64,000 nucleotides of DNA, taken from Pseudomonas agarici. Its GTDB lineage: Bacteria; Pseudomonadota; Gammaproteobacteria; Pseudomonadales; Pseudomonadaceae. The notes under the pieces are model-generated. The model ran no database searches. It was not told the origin of the DNA and saw only the letters and a list, made by a program, of their open reading frames with translations. Positions 18,882-28,376 of this stretch are shown here, piece after piece. The translations under genes and the position numbers were made by a program. The stretch's first letter is position 1. Each line of letters opens with the position of its first letter. The stretch spans positions 186,001 to 250,000 of the forward strand of contig NZ_FOAR01000001.1 in NCBI RefSeq assembly GCF_900109755.1, given 5' to 3'.

Positions 18882-21800
18882 TCATCGTTCATCCCCGCCC
18901 GGCTGATGAACCTTGGCCGCCATCGCCTCCTCATGCAGATCGTTCTCATCCTCGCTGATGCCGTACCAGCCGAGGTAGCGTTGGCGGCGCCACTGCTGCC
19001 TGGCGGTAACGGTCAGGGTCGGGCGCCCCAAGGGGTCATAGTATTGTTGGTCGCAATAACCGAATTGGCGGAACGAGGCATCATTGATGTAGCGCTGCCG
19101 GTCGACGAAATAGGGACGATAGGTGCGGATCGCCAACCCTTTGTTGTTGTATTCGACCCGCTCGCTGACACGCCAGCGCTCGGCAGCCTCGACGATCACC
19201 GGGCGCCCGTCCTCCAGCACCAGGGCGCCCTGCTCGTCGACCTGGTAGGCATCGCCCGGTTCGACCTTTTGCCGGGTTTGCAGCACTCGCCCGAAACCAT
19301 CCCAGCTGGTGCCGGACACGCGGATCTGCCGTTGCAGATCACCGGGATAACGGTCCGCTTGCAAGGTCAGGGCATGCACCGGTTCCCGCCGCGCTTCGCG
19401 CACGGCGCTCGCCCAGGTCGAATCCACGACCTCGTTCGAGGGCGCTGCGGCCAGACGCCAGCGGGCCGAACAACGGATATGGCCACTGGGCAACAAGTCG
19501 CCCTGGCTGACACGCCGAGCGAACGCTTCATGCGTGTGCGGGTCCAGACGGCCCATCCAACTGCAAGGGTCCTGGAACAAGGCACTGGCAGCATCCTGGA
19601 GTGCCGACTGCGGATCATTCAGCGCCTGTTCGGGACTCTCGAAGGGCCGGCGGTAATCGTCAAGAGGGGCAAAGCCCACCGGTTCGCCGCGCTCGGTGCC
19701 CTGAAAGCTGGTGGCCTGGAGCTCGCCATAGGGACCGTAGACTGCTTCCTGGACATTGAGATTGGGATCGATAACCCGAACCGGCCGCAGGAATCGGTAA
19801 TCGTTGACCGCCTCGGTGGTGCAGCCATCCGCCGACCGCGTGACACTGATCGGCAGGCAATAGTAGGGGTCATAAATCACCTGGGTGACGCTCTGCCCTG
19901 CCGTTGCCTTGACCGACAGCACTTTGTAAAAGCCTTCTGCTCCGGCGTAGGCAACAAATCCCTTACGCACCGACCAGAGCACCGGTACCGGATCGTCCGG
20001 CAGGAACACCGGCATGCGGCGGTAGCCAAGGTGCGTTAATTCAGCTTCCAGAGCCGGCCGCTCCAGCACCCGCTCGTAAGCCTGCAAGGCCGTCTCATCG
20101 AGCTCGGCGACTTCCAGTTCGCCAGGTAGCGCCAGGAAATTCGCCTGACCATCCGGCTCCAGTCCCGCACTCAAAGGTTTTTGATAACGCTGTAAGGACA
20201 GGCTGCCCAGTGCCCAGTCCGGCGCCGAATCTATGAGGCCTTCCGGGTCCAGGCAGCGTTCGTAACCGAGATCGGCGGGCGTCAGTCGCCGGGATTCGAG
20301 CACCAACACATTGTGCCGCGACTGATAGGGCAAGCCCAGCCGCCAGCCTTGTCGGTCGCTCAGGTGGATAGCGCGGCGGCGGATTTCATCGAGGTAATAA
20401 TAGGCTTGCTGGGCATCGTGGGCCGCGCGCCACCAGTCGCCCTCGTGAGGATCGGCACAGGGCGGCGGATCACTCGCACGCTTGCGCCGCGCATAATGAA
20501 CGGTCAGTTCGCGGGTCGATCCACCGTAGGCATCTCGGGCCAGATGAATCAGGTGCTGACAGACTGGGTCGTCGGGCTGGCGTTCGTATTGATAACTGAT
20601 CGATTCCAACTCCAGAGGGAGCATCACCGCCATGGGCTGCTGCTCACAAGCCGGCCGCAGTTGCCGGACCAGATAACGCCACTGCTGCACGCAATAAGGC
20701 AAACTGACCAGGCGACTGTCATCCAAGCCGAATATCTCGATCCGCAGCGGCATCCCGACCAAGGCATTGGCCATTTCCGACAAGGTATCAGGAGTATCGG
20801 GTTCGACGATCACGTCACGTCCGATGGGCTCATCGAAATGACTGAGCAAGGTCTTGCCCAACGGATGGGCCTCGGTGTCCGAGCGGTCATAGCCCTCTTG
20901 CGGCATGTCGGGGAAGCGCCCGGTGTGAAACCAGGTTTTACTCAGGACCGGCGCCGTATAACCCTCGGTCAAGGCTTCGGCGTCAGTGCTTTCGGCATCG
21001 GTTTGCAGCAGGAGGCCAAAGCCACGGAACTTGCGCGCCCGGCCATCGTAAAAACCCTGGCGGTAGCTGAAGTGTTGCGTCAGGCGATTGCCGCTGATTT
21101 CATCCCGTTGTTCCTGCCGGCTGACCAGGTGCATGGACAACGGCAGCAGGCACTCGACCGCCCGCGCCTCGGCTTGCAGCGCCTGTTTTTCATCCAGCCA
21201 CTCTTGCGCCGAGGCCCGATAGCTCACCGTGCCGGCAGCGCCCATATTGTTATTCGTGGTCGTCAACAAATAAGGCTTGGCGTGAACAAAATCACAACGC
21301 CAATGCCGTGGCGACATATGCGGCACAGTCAGGACCAGGCTGGAGCAACCCAGCCCCTGTAGGTCGGCGACACTCACTTGGCACAGCCGATCGTAGCGCA
21401 CCCCCGGCGGCCAAGGCAGCTTGTACGCTGTGGTTTCGAACGCATTGCCGCCACGGTTCATGAAGATTTCGATATGCTCGGACGTGAGGTACAAAATGTC
21501 CGTCGCTCCCGAGCCGTCGAGATCGGCCAAGCGGATACGCGCCGCCTCGAACGCCTCATAGGTATAGGGCAACGTCGCCAGGCGACGACCGTTACCGAAG
21601 CGCCCATGACCAAGGTTCGGCCAGCATTTGACTTCGTCGTGGCGGATGCGCACCAGGTGCTGCTGGCCGCTGCCCAGCACATCGCTGAAAGCCACCAGCT
21701 CCGTGTCACTCTCGCCTGGCAGGGGCAAGGCGTCGTCCGGCGCCAGGCGTTCGACTTCGCAGGCGCCGGCGAATCCCTGTTCGCGTCGGTTGGCATACAG

Positions 21801-23366
21801 ACGCACGCTGCGTGGGCCGATCAGTGCCAGGTCGGACAGGCCGGCACCGATCAAGTCGGCCATTTGCCCCTGCGGATGAAAGAACTCCTGGGGAAACGCC
21901 GCGAAACTGGCGAATGACGACCAACTGCGGTCCGGGTTCAAGGTAAAAAACCCACTCATTGCGGGCGCGCAGACGAGCCAGTCGAGACGCCCGTCTCCCG
22001 TGAGGTCGGTGAGTGACTGGCGCACCGAGGCAGCGCTGTCGGCCAGCGGCAGTTGCGGCACTTCGCACCACTCGCCGTAAGCCACGTCATCGGCATGCGC
22101 CGCCGGTTGCGCACGCAGCGGTTCGCGGTAGTACCAGGCCTTGTCACTGCGATACAACATACCCGGCAGGCCCTCGCCGTACAGATCCACCAATTGATAG
22201 CCTTGGTCGTCGTTCAGGCCAGGCAGGGCGTCAAACGGGCGATATCGGCTCTCGCCAAGGTCGAAACCCGCGTAGTCGAACTCCAGTGGCGGCCAGTCCC
22301 GCAGGCTCCCGGCGGCGTCGTAGGCCTGGTCATGGGCGGCCACCAGTTGGCTGTAACCCAAAGCGGTGGGGCGATGCTCCAACAGCAGGCGCCGGACCAG
22401 GCAAGGGGCATCGCCCAAGGTCGCGGGAAAGTGATGAAACATCAGCACCTGCCGGCACAAACGCAAGGTGCTCAACTCAAAGCCGAAGGCAAAACTCGCA
22501 CAAGGATCTTCGCGCAACGGCCACGGCTGTACCGCCTCGTAACCCGGCTTGTCGGTCAAGCCGTAGGGGCGTTCGCCATAATCGAACAGCAGATCGAAAT
22601 GCCAGTCGGTCGGCAGCGTGCTTTCCTCCCAGAGATACAAGCCGGAATACGCGCTCGGATTGCCATAACGGACCCGGCTCAAGTAACGCCAAGCAGTGGG
22701 GTCAGGCGGTATCCCAGACATCAGGCCACTGGCGTCTTCCGCTCGGTACTCATAGAGGATGTGTTCGCCATGGGCGCTCACGGACTCCTCCAGCAGCCAC
22801 TGCGCCACACCCCCCGGCGGTGCGCCGACCTGCGCCTGTGTGCGCTTGCCGTACAGATGCAGGCTGCCGTCGGCACCGTGCACCAGCCAGAAGCCCGGGT
22901 CCGTGACACCCACGCGCCAATGCTCGATCAGGTCGAAGGCGCCTTCGACTCGTGGAAAATGGCGAGTCACCTCATAGGTCCGTGCCAAATCCCGGTCCTG
23001 GTAGTGGCTTACGCGGTCGCGCCTAACTGTACCGTCAGCGTGGCGTTCAGGTAGCCATTCGACCTCGCCGGGACCGACAATGGCATCCTCTTCGTCGTAG
23101 CGCGGCACACCCTTGCTGGTTCGCCGGGCTACGTGCCCCAAGGGCACGGACCAACCCAGGCCGAACTCACTGTTGCCAGCCAGGCTGCTGTAGACCAGTG
23201 CCAGCGAGGGGGCGAAACCGCGTCCGGCGGAGATTGGCAGAGCGATATCGAACGACGCGCCCCCCAAGGCGCCGACGCTGCCCCAGCCCTTGCCGATGCT
23301 GTGAATCGCCCCGCCGCCCTTGGGCAAGCTGGGCGGGGTGATCGTAAGGGGCTGCTGATGGTCCAT
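18882..23366 (-). CDS. tcaC: TcaC/TcdB-like Tc toxin B component (SpvB family)
   Basis: This is the TcB subunit, which forms the lower half of the toxin cocoon and the beta-propeller gate that docks on the TcA pore. The 1494 residues are the usual TcB length. The N-terminal SpvB domain begins MDHQQPLTITPPSLPKGGGA and shows the conserved GKGWGSVG and FGLGWSVPLG. Repeats with FG-GAP/VCBS character (DLTGDGRLDWLV, DLDGSGATDILYL) make the propeller in about residues 370-700. Rhs-type repeats follow to the C-terminus. The start ATG at 23366 has AGAGGG about 9 bases upstream, just outside the MITE-like element at 23386-23550. It lies downstream of tcaB in the same direction. Confidence 0.92.
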   Translation of the reverse strand: MDHQQPLTITPPSLPKGGGAIHSIGKGWGSVGALGGASFDIALPISAGRGFAPSLALVYSSLAGNSEFGLGWSVPLGHVARRTSKGVPRYDEEDAIVGPGEVEWLPERHADGTVRRDRVSHYQDRDLARTYEVTRHFPRVEGAFDLIEHWRVGVTDPGFWLVHGADGSLHLYGKRTQAQVGAPPGGVAQWLLEESVSAHGEHILYEYRAEDASGLMSGIPPDPTAWRYLSRVRYGNPSAYSGLYLWEESTLPTDWHFDLLFDYGERPYGLTDKPGYEAVQPWPLREDPCASFAFGFELSTLRLCRQVLMFHHFPATLGDAPCLVRRLLLEHRPTALGYSQLVAAHDQAYDAAGSLRDWPPLEFDYAGFDLGESRYRPFDALPGLNDDQGYQLVDLYGEGLPGMLYRSDKAWYYREPLRAQPAAHADDVAYGEWCEVPQLPLADSAASVRQSLTDLTGDGRLDWLVCAPAMSGFFTLNPDRSWSSFASFAAFPQEFFHPQGQMADLIGAGLSDLALIGPRSVRLYANRREQGFAGACEVERLAPDDALPLPGESDTELVAFSDVLGSGQQHLVRIRHDEVKCWPNLGHGRFGNGRRLATLPYTYEAFEAARIRLADLDGSGATDILYLTSEHIEIFMNRGGNAFETTAYKLPWPPGVRYDRLCQVSVADLQGLGCSSLVLTVPHMSPRHWRCDFVHAKPYLLTTTNNNMGAAGTVSYRASAQEWLDEKQALQAEARAVECLLPLSMHLVSRQEQRDEISGNRLTQHFSYRQGFYDGRARKFRGFGLLLQTDAESTDAEALTEGYTAPVLSKTWFHTGRFPDMPQEGYDRSDTEAHPLGKTLLSHFDEPIGRDVIVEPDTPDTLSEMANALVGMPLRIEIFGLDDSRLVSLPYCVQQWRYLVRQLRPACEQQPMAVMLPLELESISYQYERQPDDPVCQHLIHLARDAYGGSTRELTVHYARRKRASDPPPCADPHEGDWWRAAHDAQQAYYYLDEIRRRAIHLSDRQGWRLGLPYQSRHNVLVLESRRLTPADLGYERCLDPEGLIDSAPDWALGSLSLQRYQKPLSAGLEPDGQANFLALPGELEVAELDETALQAYERVLERPALEAELTHLGYRRMPVFLPDDPVPVLWSVRKGFVAYAGAEGFYKVLSVKATAGQSVTQVIYDPYYCLPISVTRSADGCTTEAVNDYRFLRPVRVIDPNLNVQEAVYGPYGELQATSFQGTERGEPVGFAPLDDYRRPFESPEQALNDPQSALQDAASALFQDPCSWMGRLDPHTHEAFARRVSQGDLLPSGHIRCSARWRLAAAPSNEVVDSTWASAVREARREPVHALTLQADRYPGDLQRQIRVSGTSWDGFGRVLQTRQKVEPGDAYQVDEQGALVLEDGRPVIVEAAERWRVSERVEYNNKGLAIRTYRPYFVDRQRYINDASFRQFGYCDQQYYDPLGRPTLTVTARQQWRRQRYLGWYGISEDENDLHEEAMAAKVHQPGGDER

Positions 23367-23385
23367 GTCGATGCCCTCTCATGCT

Positions 23386-23550
23386 CTAGTGGCCTGTGTG
23401 GTGGGTTCTATGAGTCCATTTCGGCGCCCTAAATCCCTGGCCTGCGTTGCTGTTCCTCGCCATAGCCCGGCTATGACTCGTCACAGCGTCTTGGCCATGG
23501 ACTTATGGCATCCGAACTTGAGCTAACGAACTCACCGTACAGGCCACTAG
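23386..23550. mobile_element. MITE-like element between tcaB and tcaC
   Basis: This 165-base segment has perfect 12-base terminal inverted repeats CTAGTGGCCTGT (23386-23397) / ACAGGCCACTAG (23539-23550). The similarity continues to about 25 bases with three mismatches. The ends share TA or CTAG, which fits a TA/CTAG target duplication as made by IS630- or IS5-type transposases. It contains no transposase. It sits exactly in the intercistronic space and enters the tcaB coding frame, supplying that protein's last 25 residues and stop codon. The assignment rests on structure; its parent transposon is not in the window. Confidence 0.65.
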
Positions 23551-26500
23551 CGCTGTATTGCACATGCACAATGATGTCGGTCAGGGATTCGAGCGCCGCC
23601 ATTTGCGTGGCGTGATTGGCAAATCGCAGGCTCCAGCGTGAAACCGCGCCCGTGAGCTCGAACGGCAGGTAGCGAGCATCGTCGAAGTTGAGCCTGAACA
23701 TACCGTCGTCGTCGATTCCGGAGGACACCGCTATCCGCTGGCTGGCCCGCAGGTTTTCCCTGGGCGGCACGCCGGGCATCAGCACCACGGCGTTGTAGGT
23801 CTGGGTGAGGATCGCCCGGACATCCTCGTAAGGCCCCACCACCATAGGCAGCGACAGGCCGATACGTTTGATCCGCCGGCGATAATGGCCGGGGTAATCG
23901 GCCTCGAACATCTTCTGTGTCAGTTCGAACTCGATACTGCCCTCCAGGCAGAGTTTTTCATGGAGGGTGTCCCAGTGCAGATTGATCGGCGACTCCGGGT
24001 CCAGGGCCTTCAGGTGGCGCAGTGAGACGGTCTTGGTGATTTCCAACCCGCGTTCGTTGCGATCCATATAGGCCACTTCCATTTTCTGCAGGTTCATCCG
24101 AAGCGAATCACCGGCGGTGAGACCACGACGAACGTCGCTCCAGGCATCGGGCTGGATGAAGTTGATGGCGTAGTCACCCTTTTCATAGCGCCAGCACTCT
24201 TGGGCGGCCAGGCACAGGGACAGGGTGCTGTCGTACAACTGATAATAAAAACGCGCGTATTGGCCATTGAGCCATTGATAGAGTTGCGCGTTGGTGAAGC
24301 GTTTCGACAGGAAGTCTTGGGTCACGATGGCCTGGTCCAGCGTGAGCTGAGCCTGATTCAGTTGAATGGTGGTCAATGCCTCTTGCTCGCTCAGACCCAT
24401 GAACTGGGCATCGATCTGGGCGATTTCCAGTTCGGCTTGCTCGCGCGCCTGCATCCATTCCTGGTGGCGGCGACGCAAGGACGCAGTACGGTCTATCCCA
24501 TCCGCCACCGACTTGGCGAGCAACGAGGCGCCCTGGGAAATTTTTGCCATGGCCCCAGCAACACCTTCGGCTTCGATGCCCGTGACTCCCGCCCCCGCGC
24601 TGGCGCCGGCACCATTGGCCACGCCACCCACCGCCCCGCCACCGCCCTCCGCCTCGAAGCCTGACGGAACGGGCTTCAAGGCATTTGCCGTGACCTCCGC
24701 GATGAACTGGGCAACCGTGAAGGCACGCGCAGTGTTGTTGAGGGAACTGACGCCCTCCTCCTCGGCGCTGACATATTCGTCACTGCGCCGACTGAAGAAC
24801 TCCCGGCGTTGCTCGACACTGGCTTTGCCGGCCTCCAACGCATGCCGCCGCTCCAAATCGATTTTTTGCTGCTGTTCGACCATCTGTTTCGCAAACGGCG
24901 CCATGTCCCAGAGTTGCCGTTGCTGCAATTCAAAGCCTTCAGACTGCTCCTTACGCTCGATGATCGACAGTAGGGTGTTGCCGAACACTACCAGATTGGC
25001 CACCGCGTCCTTGGCCATGCCGACCATGGCGGTAAACCGGTAAGGCGGCACGTCCGGGGCCAGCAGGCGCGCCGCACCACCGCCCGTCGCACCTTGTCCG
25101 AAAGCGGCGAGCAGGTCGCTGGGGTTCAGCGGCGCGGCAAACAGCGGCAGGCTCAATACCTTGCCATCCAGGCTGAGATTGTTGCGCAGATTGTGCAATC
25201 GGGATTCACAGGTATTCCAATGCTCGATCAGGTGAGCGTTCATCGGTATGCGCAGATGGGGCGAGTCCAGGGTGAACAGCGTCGGGTCCGGAGCATGGCT
25301 GCGCAACAGCAATGGCGACTCGGCGAATTGCCAGGTAGCGACGCCGTGGGCGGCTCGCGCACTGTCCTCGCGCAGGCGCTCCTGCCGGGCCAACCGCCGC
25401 TCGTAGTCGCGCAGCGCCGCGCTGGTGTCGTTGGCCAATTGATGCAGGGTGATCGGTGTCCAGTGGTCGATCAGCCGGACATCCGGGCGTGGCCCCAACA
25501 GATCGAGCACCCGCACATACCAGAGCTTGGCTTCACCCAGGCTGTCAGGTGTGAGCTGACGGTAGGCACGATCCCCCCGGTCGATCAGGTTTTTCAGGTA
25601 GAAGTCATAGACCGCCTTGCGGTAATGCACCGGTTTACTGCTGGCGATCGCGTCGGGATCCACCGGTGCGCGCGCCGCGAAACCGGGGTCGCCGGGGTCG
25701 AGCAACGCACGCACGTTCCAGTAAAGCAGGCGTCCGCTGCTGTCGGGTTTATGGCTGGGATCGAAAATGAAACTCAACCAGAACTCTGCCTCGTTGAAAT
25801 TCATTTCCAGGTTCAGTCGATGGGCCACGGCAAAGGGCAAGTGCAGAAATAGCTCCCAGAAATACAGGCCGTTGGCGCCGTTGAAATCCATGAAGTCGTT
25901 GGCGGCGGGCGGCTGTAGCGGCGGCTCCAATTGATGCTGGGTTTCCCAAGACAGAAGACTCTCCAGCGCGACATTGGCTTTTTCCACCAGGGTGCGGGCG
26001 AACAGGGTGTTCATTCGGATCGGCTGCCGCGGCGCCGTGGCAGAACCGTCCGACAGGTAGATATCGGAATCGGCAAAGTCAATGAATTCAGCGATGCCCA
26101 GGGTCGGACTCCCCCGCTTGCCAATGCCGGGGGCTCTCAAGGGGCGGGTGACGGGCAGCGAGGGTTCCAATTGAAGCTCTATGCACGTGTACTTGAGAGC
26201 ACTGCCCACGTAACGGGAAGCCGTCGGCGTCACTTGCTCAAAGATGTACATGCCATGAGCGATGGGAATAACTTTCGAGTCTTGTGGCCAGGCTGTGTTC
26301 CAGTCCGGAAGCAAGGTTTCCTGGTTGATCGCAATGGTGGCCGTCAGGGCATCCGGTGGCTGGACAATCGGGCGAAAACCCGGAGTAGTCGCCAAGTTTG
26401 TGTTCAAGCCGTACCAGCTTTCTGGAGGCGTAAGCGGGGTGTTTTTAAGCCATGCCATGAAGTGGTGAAATAGGTAGTTGCTCTTAAGCGCTACATTCAA

Positions 26501-28342
26501 TATATTCGAAACATTGGTTTCACTCGCATTGTCTTTACCTACGTGAGACACGGGACTTCTCGCAAGGCGGTCAAAAACTTCAGTTTTTATATACTTTCCA
26601 GCAAGACTGACCTCTTCGCCCCATTGCAAACCCTTAAGTGAAAGCGTCTGTAAATCCTGGTTATCCCTCAAATAAAAATCACAATTAGGCTCCCCTTGAT
26701 CCGACTGCCTAACATGAAATCTGTAGTTTGAACCCCTGAAATAGAACACATCATAGCAAATCATATAAGAACCTTCCAAAAGCCTGAAAAAACCTTCGGA
26801 TGAGGTACTCAACGATATAACAAAACAAAAGCTTGCACTCAGTCCGCCTTGAGCGTGGGCAACATCAAAGTTCGCCATATTACGAGTGCTCGACGAGGGA
26901 AAGGCATTGCTCGTCTTAACCGTCACCTCCAGCGCTTTGCTAGTCTGATTATAGACAACATCACTTGCGCTACTCGGATCTGCAATGTTTTTTTGCCCAC
27001 CGGAGAAATTCCATTCGCTGGATTGCCCATGAGGAGAACTCGTCACTACCTCTTTCATTGCGATACGGAGACCAGGCATGGCAAATTGAAAGTTCTGCCT
27101 ATTGGTCAAAGCAAATAACCGGCCGATTTTCAACACGAACGGCATTTTCACCTCAGGAAGATTACTGCGCGTGCCTTTCACATACCCCAGCTTCGGAAAC
27201 AACGGGGTCACATTGAAACTCTTGTCGACCTGCGCGGTTTTCATAAAGGCGTATTTATCCAGCACGCCGTCCTCAGCCGGGCCGGGGACATAACCGGCAT
27301 ACAGAGCGATGAACAACGAGCCCGAGTCATCCACCGTCGCGATAGTCTGCAATACCCCCTCCAATGCCTCGGCATTGGGAAATACGTCAGCCTCGCTGAT
27401 ATGTTCGATATAAGTCAGCGGCACACTCCAGGTCTCATCGTACTTCTTGTAGGAAAGATTGCAGCGCATGGCCGTCTGCGGCGTTAGGGTGACCGTCGTA
27501 TCGTTCGTGGTTCGACTGACTTGCGGGTCGCCGTTGAGTTCCACCACGTCGACCCAGATCACGAACAACCGATTGTTGAAAAACACCGGACGGATCGAGC
27601 CTTCCACCGTGGCCTCGGAAATACCCAGGTCCGCGTGTACCCAGTCCGACCAGGCACCTGGTGCCGGGTAGTCGACTTTCGGCCTGCCAGGTCCGGCGTC
27701 GCCCTTGAAGGGGCGCTCGGACATATCCACCGAGCGCCAGTAGTACTTGCGCTCGGCTCGCGACTTACCGATGAAGTAATAATGAGCGTTGGCAAAATCG
27801 GTGCTGGTGATATAGCCATTGACAATGGTCAGGTTGGCTACCTCTTCGAAACGGGCAAGATAGCTCTTGACCGCCTCCTGCGTGGTGTCCAAGTGGATCT
27901 TGTTCTGATTAATGTCGTCTTCCAGTTGCCGGAAATAACTGGATTTTTTCAGACGCAGGCTAGGGTCGATATAGATCGAGGGGTGATAGGCCAATTGTTG
28001 ATTGGCAGCCCATAAAGGGTACTGGCATTGCCGGTCGCGCCACTCGACGATCTCGTGGGGCTCCAGGGTCTTGTCCTCATAACCCGGCTCCATGGCCATG
28101 AGCACGCCATTGACGTATTGCTGCAGGCTGGCGATGGCCGACGCCACCCAACTGCTGCGCACATCCTGGCTGACCTGGACATCGAGCAGCAGGAATTCAT
28201 AGAGGTCGTTGAGGGTCTTGAGCTTGTCGGACACTCCCAACGCCTGCAACTGCGGGTCATTGGGCACTACTTCATCGAGGTAGTAGGCACAGAGTGCATC
28301 GCGCAGGGCCTCGTTGAGTTGACTGTCGATGGATGCAGACAT
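23471..28342 (-). CDS. tcaB: TcaB-like C-terminal part of the split Tc toxin A (pore) component
   Basis: TcA subunits form the pentameric bell-shaped pore that injects the TcC payload into a target cell. In a split arrangement TcaA gives the N-terminal half and TcaB the rest. Near the N-terminus are YLDEVVPNDPQL and WYWR-like ABC-toxin motifs (ERKYYWRSVDMSERPF). Long coiled helices (about residues 1100-1200), a Gly/Ala-rich segment (about 1225-1280) and another coiled part make the pore-forming domain. The end, from about residue 1450, is the TcB-binding domain. The native C-terminus probably lay near HVQYSA; residues 1599-1623 are encoded by the MITE. An AT-rich stretch at about 26450-27000 suggests a mosaic origin. 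GGAGGA precedes the ATG. Confidence 0.9.
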   Translation of the reverse strand: MSASIDSQLNEALRDALCAYYLDEVVPNDPQLQALGVSDKLKTLNDLYEFLLLDVQVSQDVRSSWVASAIASLQQYVNGVLMAMEPGYEDKTLEPHEIVEWRDRQCQYPLWAANQQLAYHPSIYIDPSLRLKKSSYFRQLEDDINQNKIHLDTTQEAVKSYLARFEEVANLTIVNGYITSTDFANAHYYFIGKSRAERKYYWRSVDMSERPFKGDAGPGRPKVDYPAPGAWSDWVHADLGISEATVEGSIRPVFFNNRLFVIWVDVVELNGDPQVSRTTNDTTVTLTPQTAMRCNLSYKKYDETWSVPLTYIEHISEADVFPNAEALEGVLQTIATVDDSGSLFIALYAGYVPGPAEDGVLDKYAFMKTAQVDKSFNVTPLFPKLGYVKGTRSNLPEVKMPFVLKIGRLFALTNRQNFQFAMPGLRIAMKEVVTSSPHGQSSEWNFSGGQKNIADPSSASDVVYNQTSKALEVTVKTSNAFPSSSTRNMANFDVAHAQGGLSASFCFVISLSTSSEGFFRLLEGSYMICYDVFYFRGSNYRFHVRQSDQGEPNCDFYLRDNQDLQTLSLKGLQWGEEVSLAGKYIKTEVFDRLARSPVSHVGKDNASETNVSNILNVALKSNYLFHHFMAWLKNTPLTPPESWYGLNTNLATTPGFRPIVQPPDALTATIAINQETLLPDWNTAWPQDSKVIPIAHGMYIFEQVTPTASRYVGSALKYTCIELQLEPSLPVTRPLRAPGIGKRGSPTLGIAEFIDFADSDIYLSDGSATAPRQPIRMNTLFARTLVEKANVALESLLSWETQHQLEPPLQPPAANDFMDFNGANGLYFWELFLHLPFAVAHRLNLEMNFNEAEFWLSFIFDPSHKPDSSGRLLYWNVRALLDPGDPGFAARAPVDPDAIASSKPVHYRKAVYDFYLKNLIDRGDRAYRQLTPDSLGEAKLWYVRVLDLLGPRPDVRLIDHWTPITLHQLANDTSAALRDYERRLARQERLREDSARAAHGVATWQFAESPLLLRSHAPDPTLFTLDSPHLRIPMNAHLIEHWNTCESRLHNLRNNLSLDGKVLSLPLFAAPLNPSDLLAAFGQGATGGGAARLLAPDVPPYRFTAMVGMAKDAVANLVVFGNTLLSIIERKEQSEGFELQQRQLWDMAPFAKQMVEQQQKIDLERRHALEAGKASVEQRREFFSRRSDEYVSAEEEGVSSLNNTARAFTVAQFIAEVTANALKPVPSGFEAEGGGGAVGGVANGAGASAGAGVTGIEAEGVAGAMAKISQGASLLAKSVADGIDRTASLRRRHQEWMQAREQAELEIAQIDAQFMGLSEQEALTTIQLNQAQLTLDQAIVTQDFLSKRFTNAQLYQWLNGQYARFYYQLYDSTLSLCLAAQECWRYEKGDYAINFIQPDAWSDVRRGLTAGDSLRMNLQKMEVAYMDRNERGLEITKTVSLRHLKALDPESPINLHWDTLHEKLCLEGSIEFELTQKMFEADYPGHYRRRIKRIGLSLPMVVGPYEDVRAILTQTYNAVVLMPGVPPRENLRASQRIAVSSGIDDDGMFRLNFDDARYLPFELTGAVSRWSLRFANHATQMAALESLTDIIVHVQYSASGLYGEFVSSSSDAISPWPRRCDES

Positions 28343-28376
28343 GACTCGTCCTCCGTGGGATGGGCTCGATAGATGA

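Noticed and set aside
18750..20039. 429-codon frame antisense to the TcB-like gene
   Set aside because: Shadow frame; no ribosome-binding site and a chance composition.
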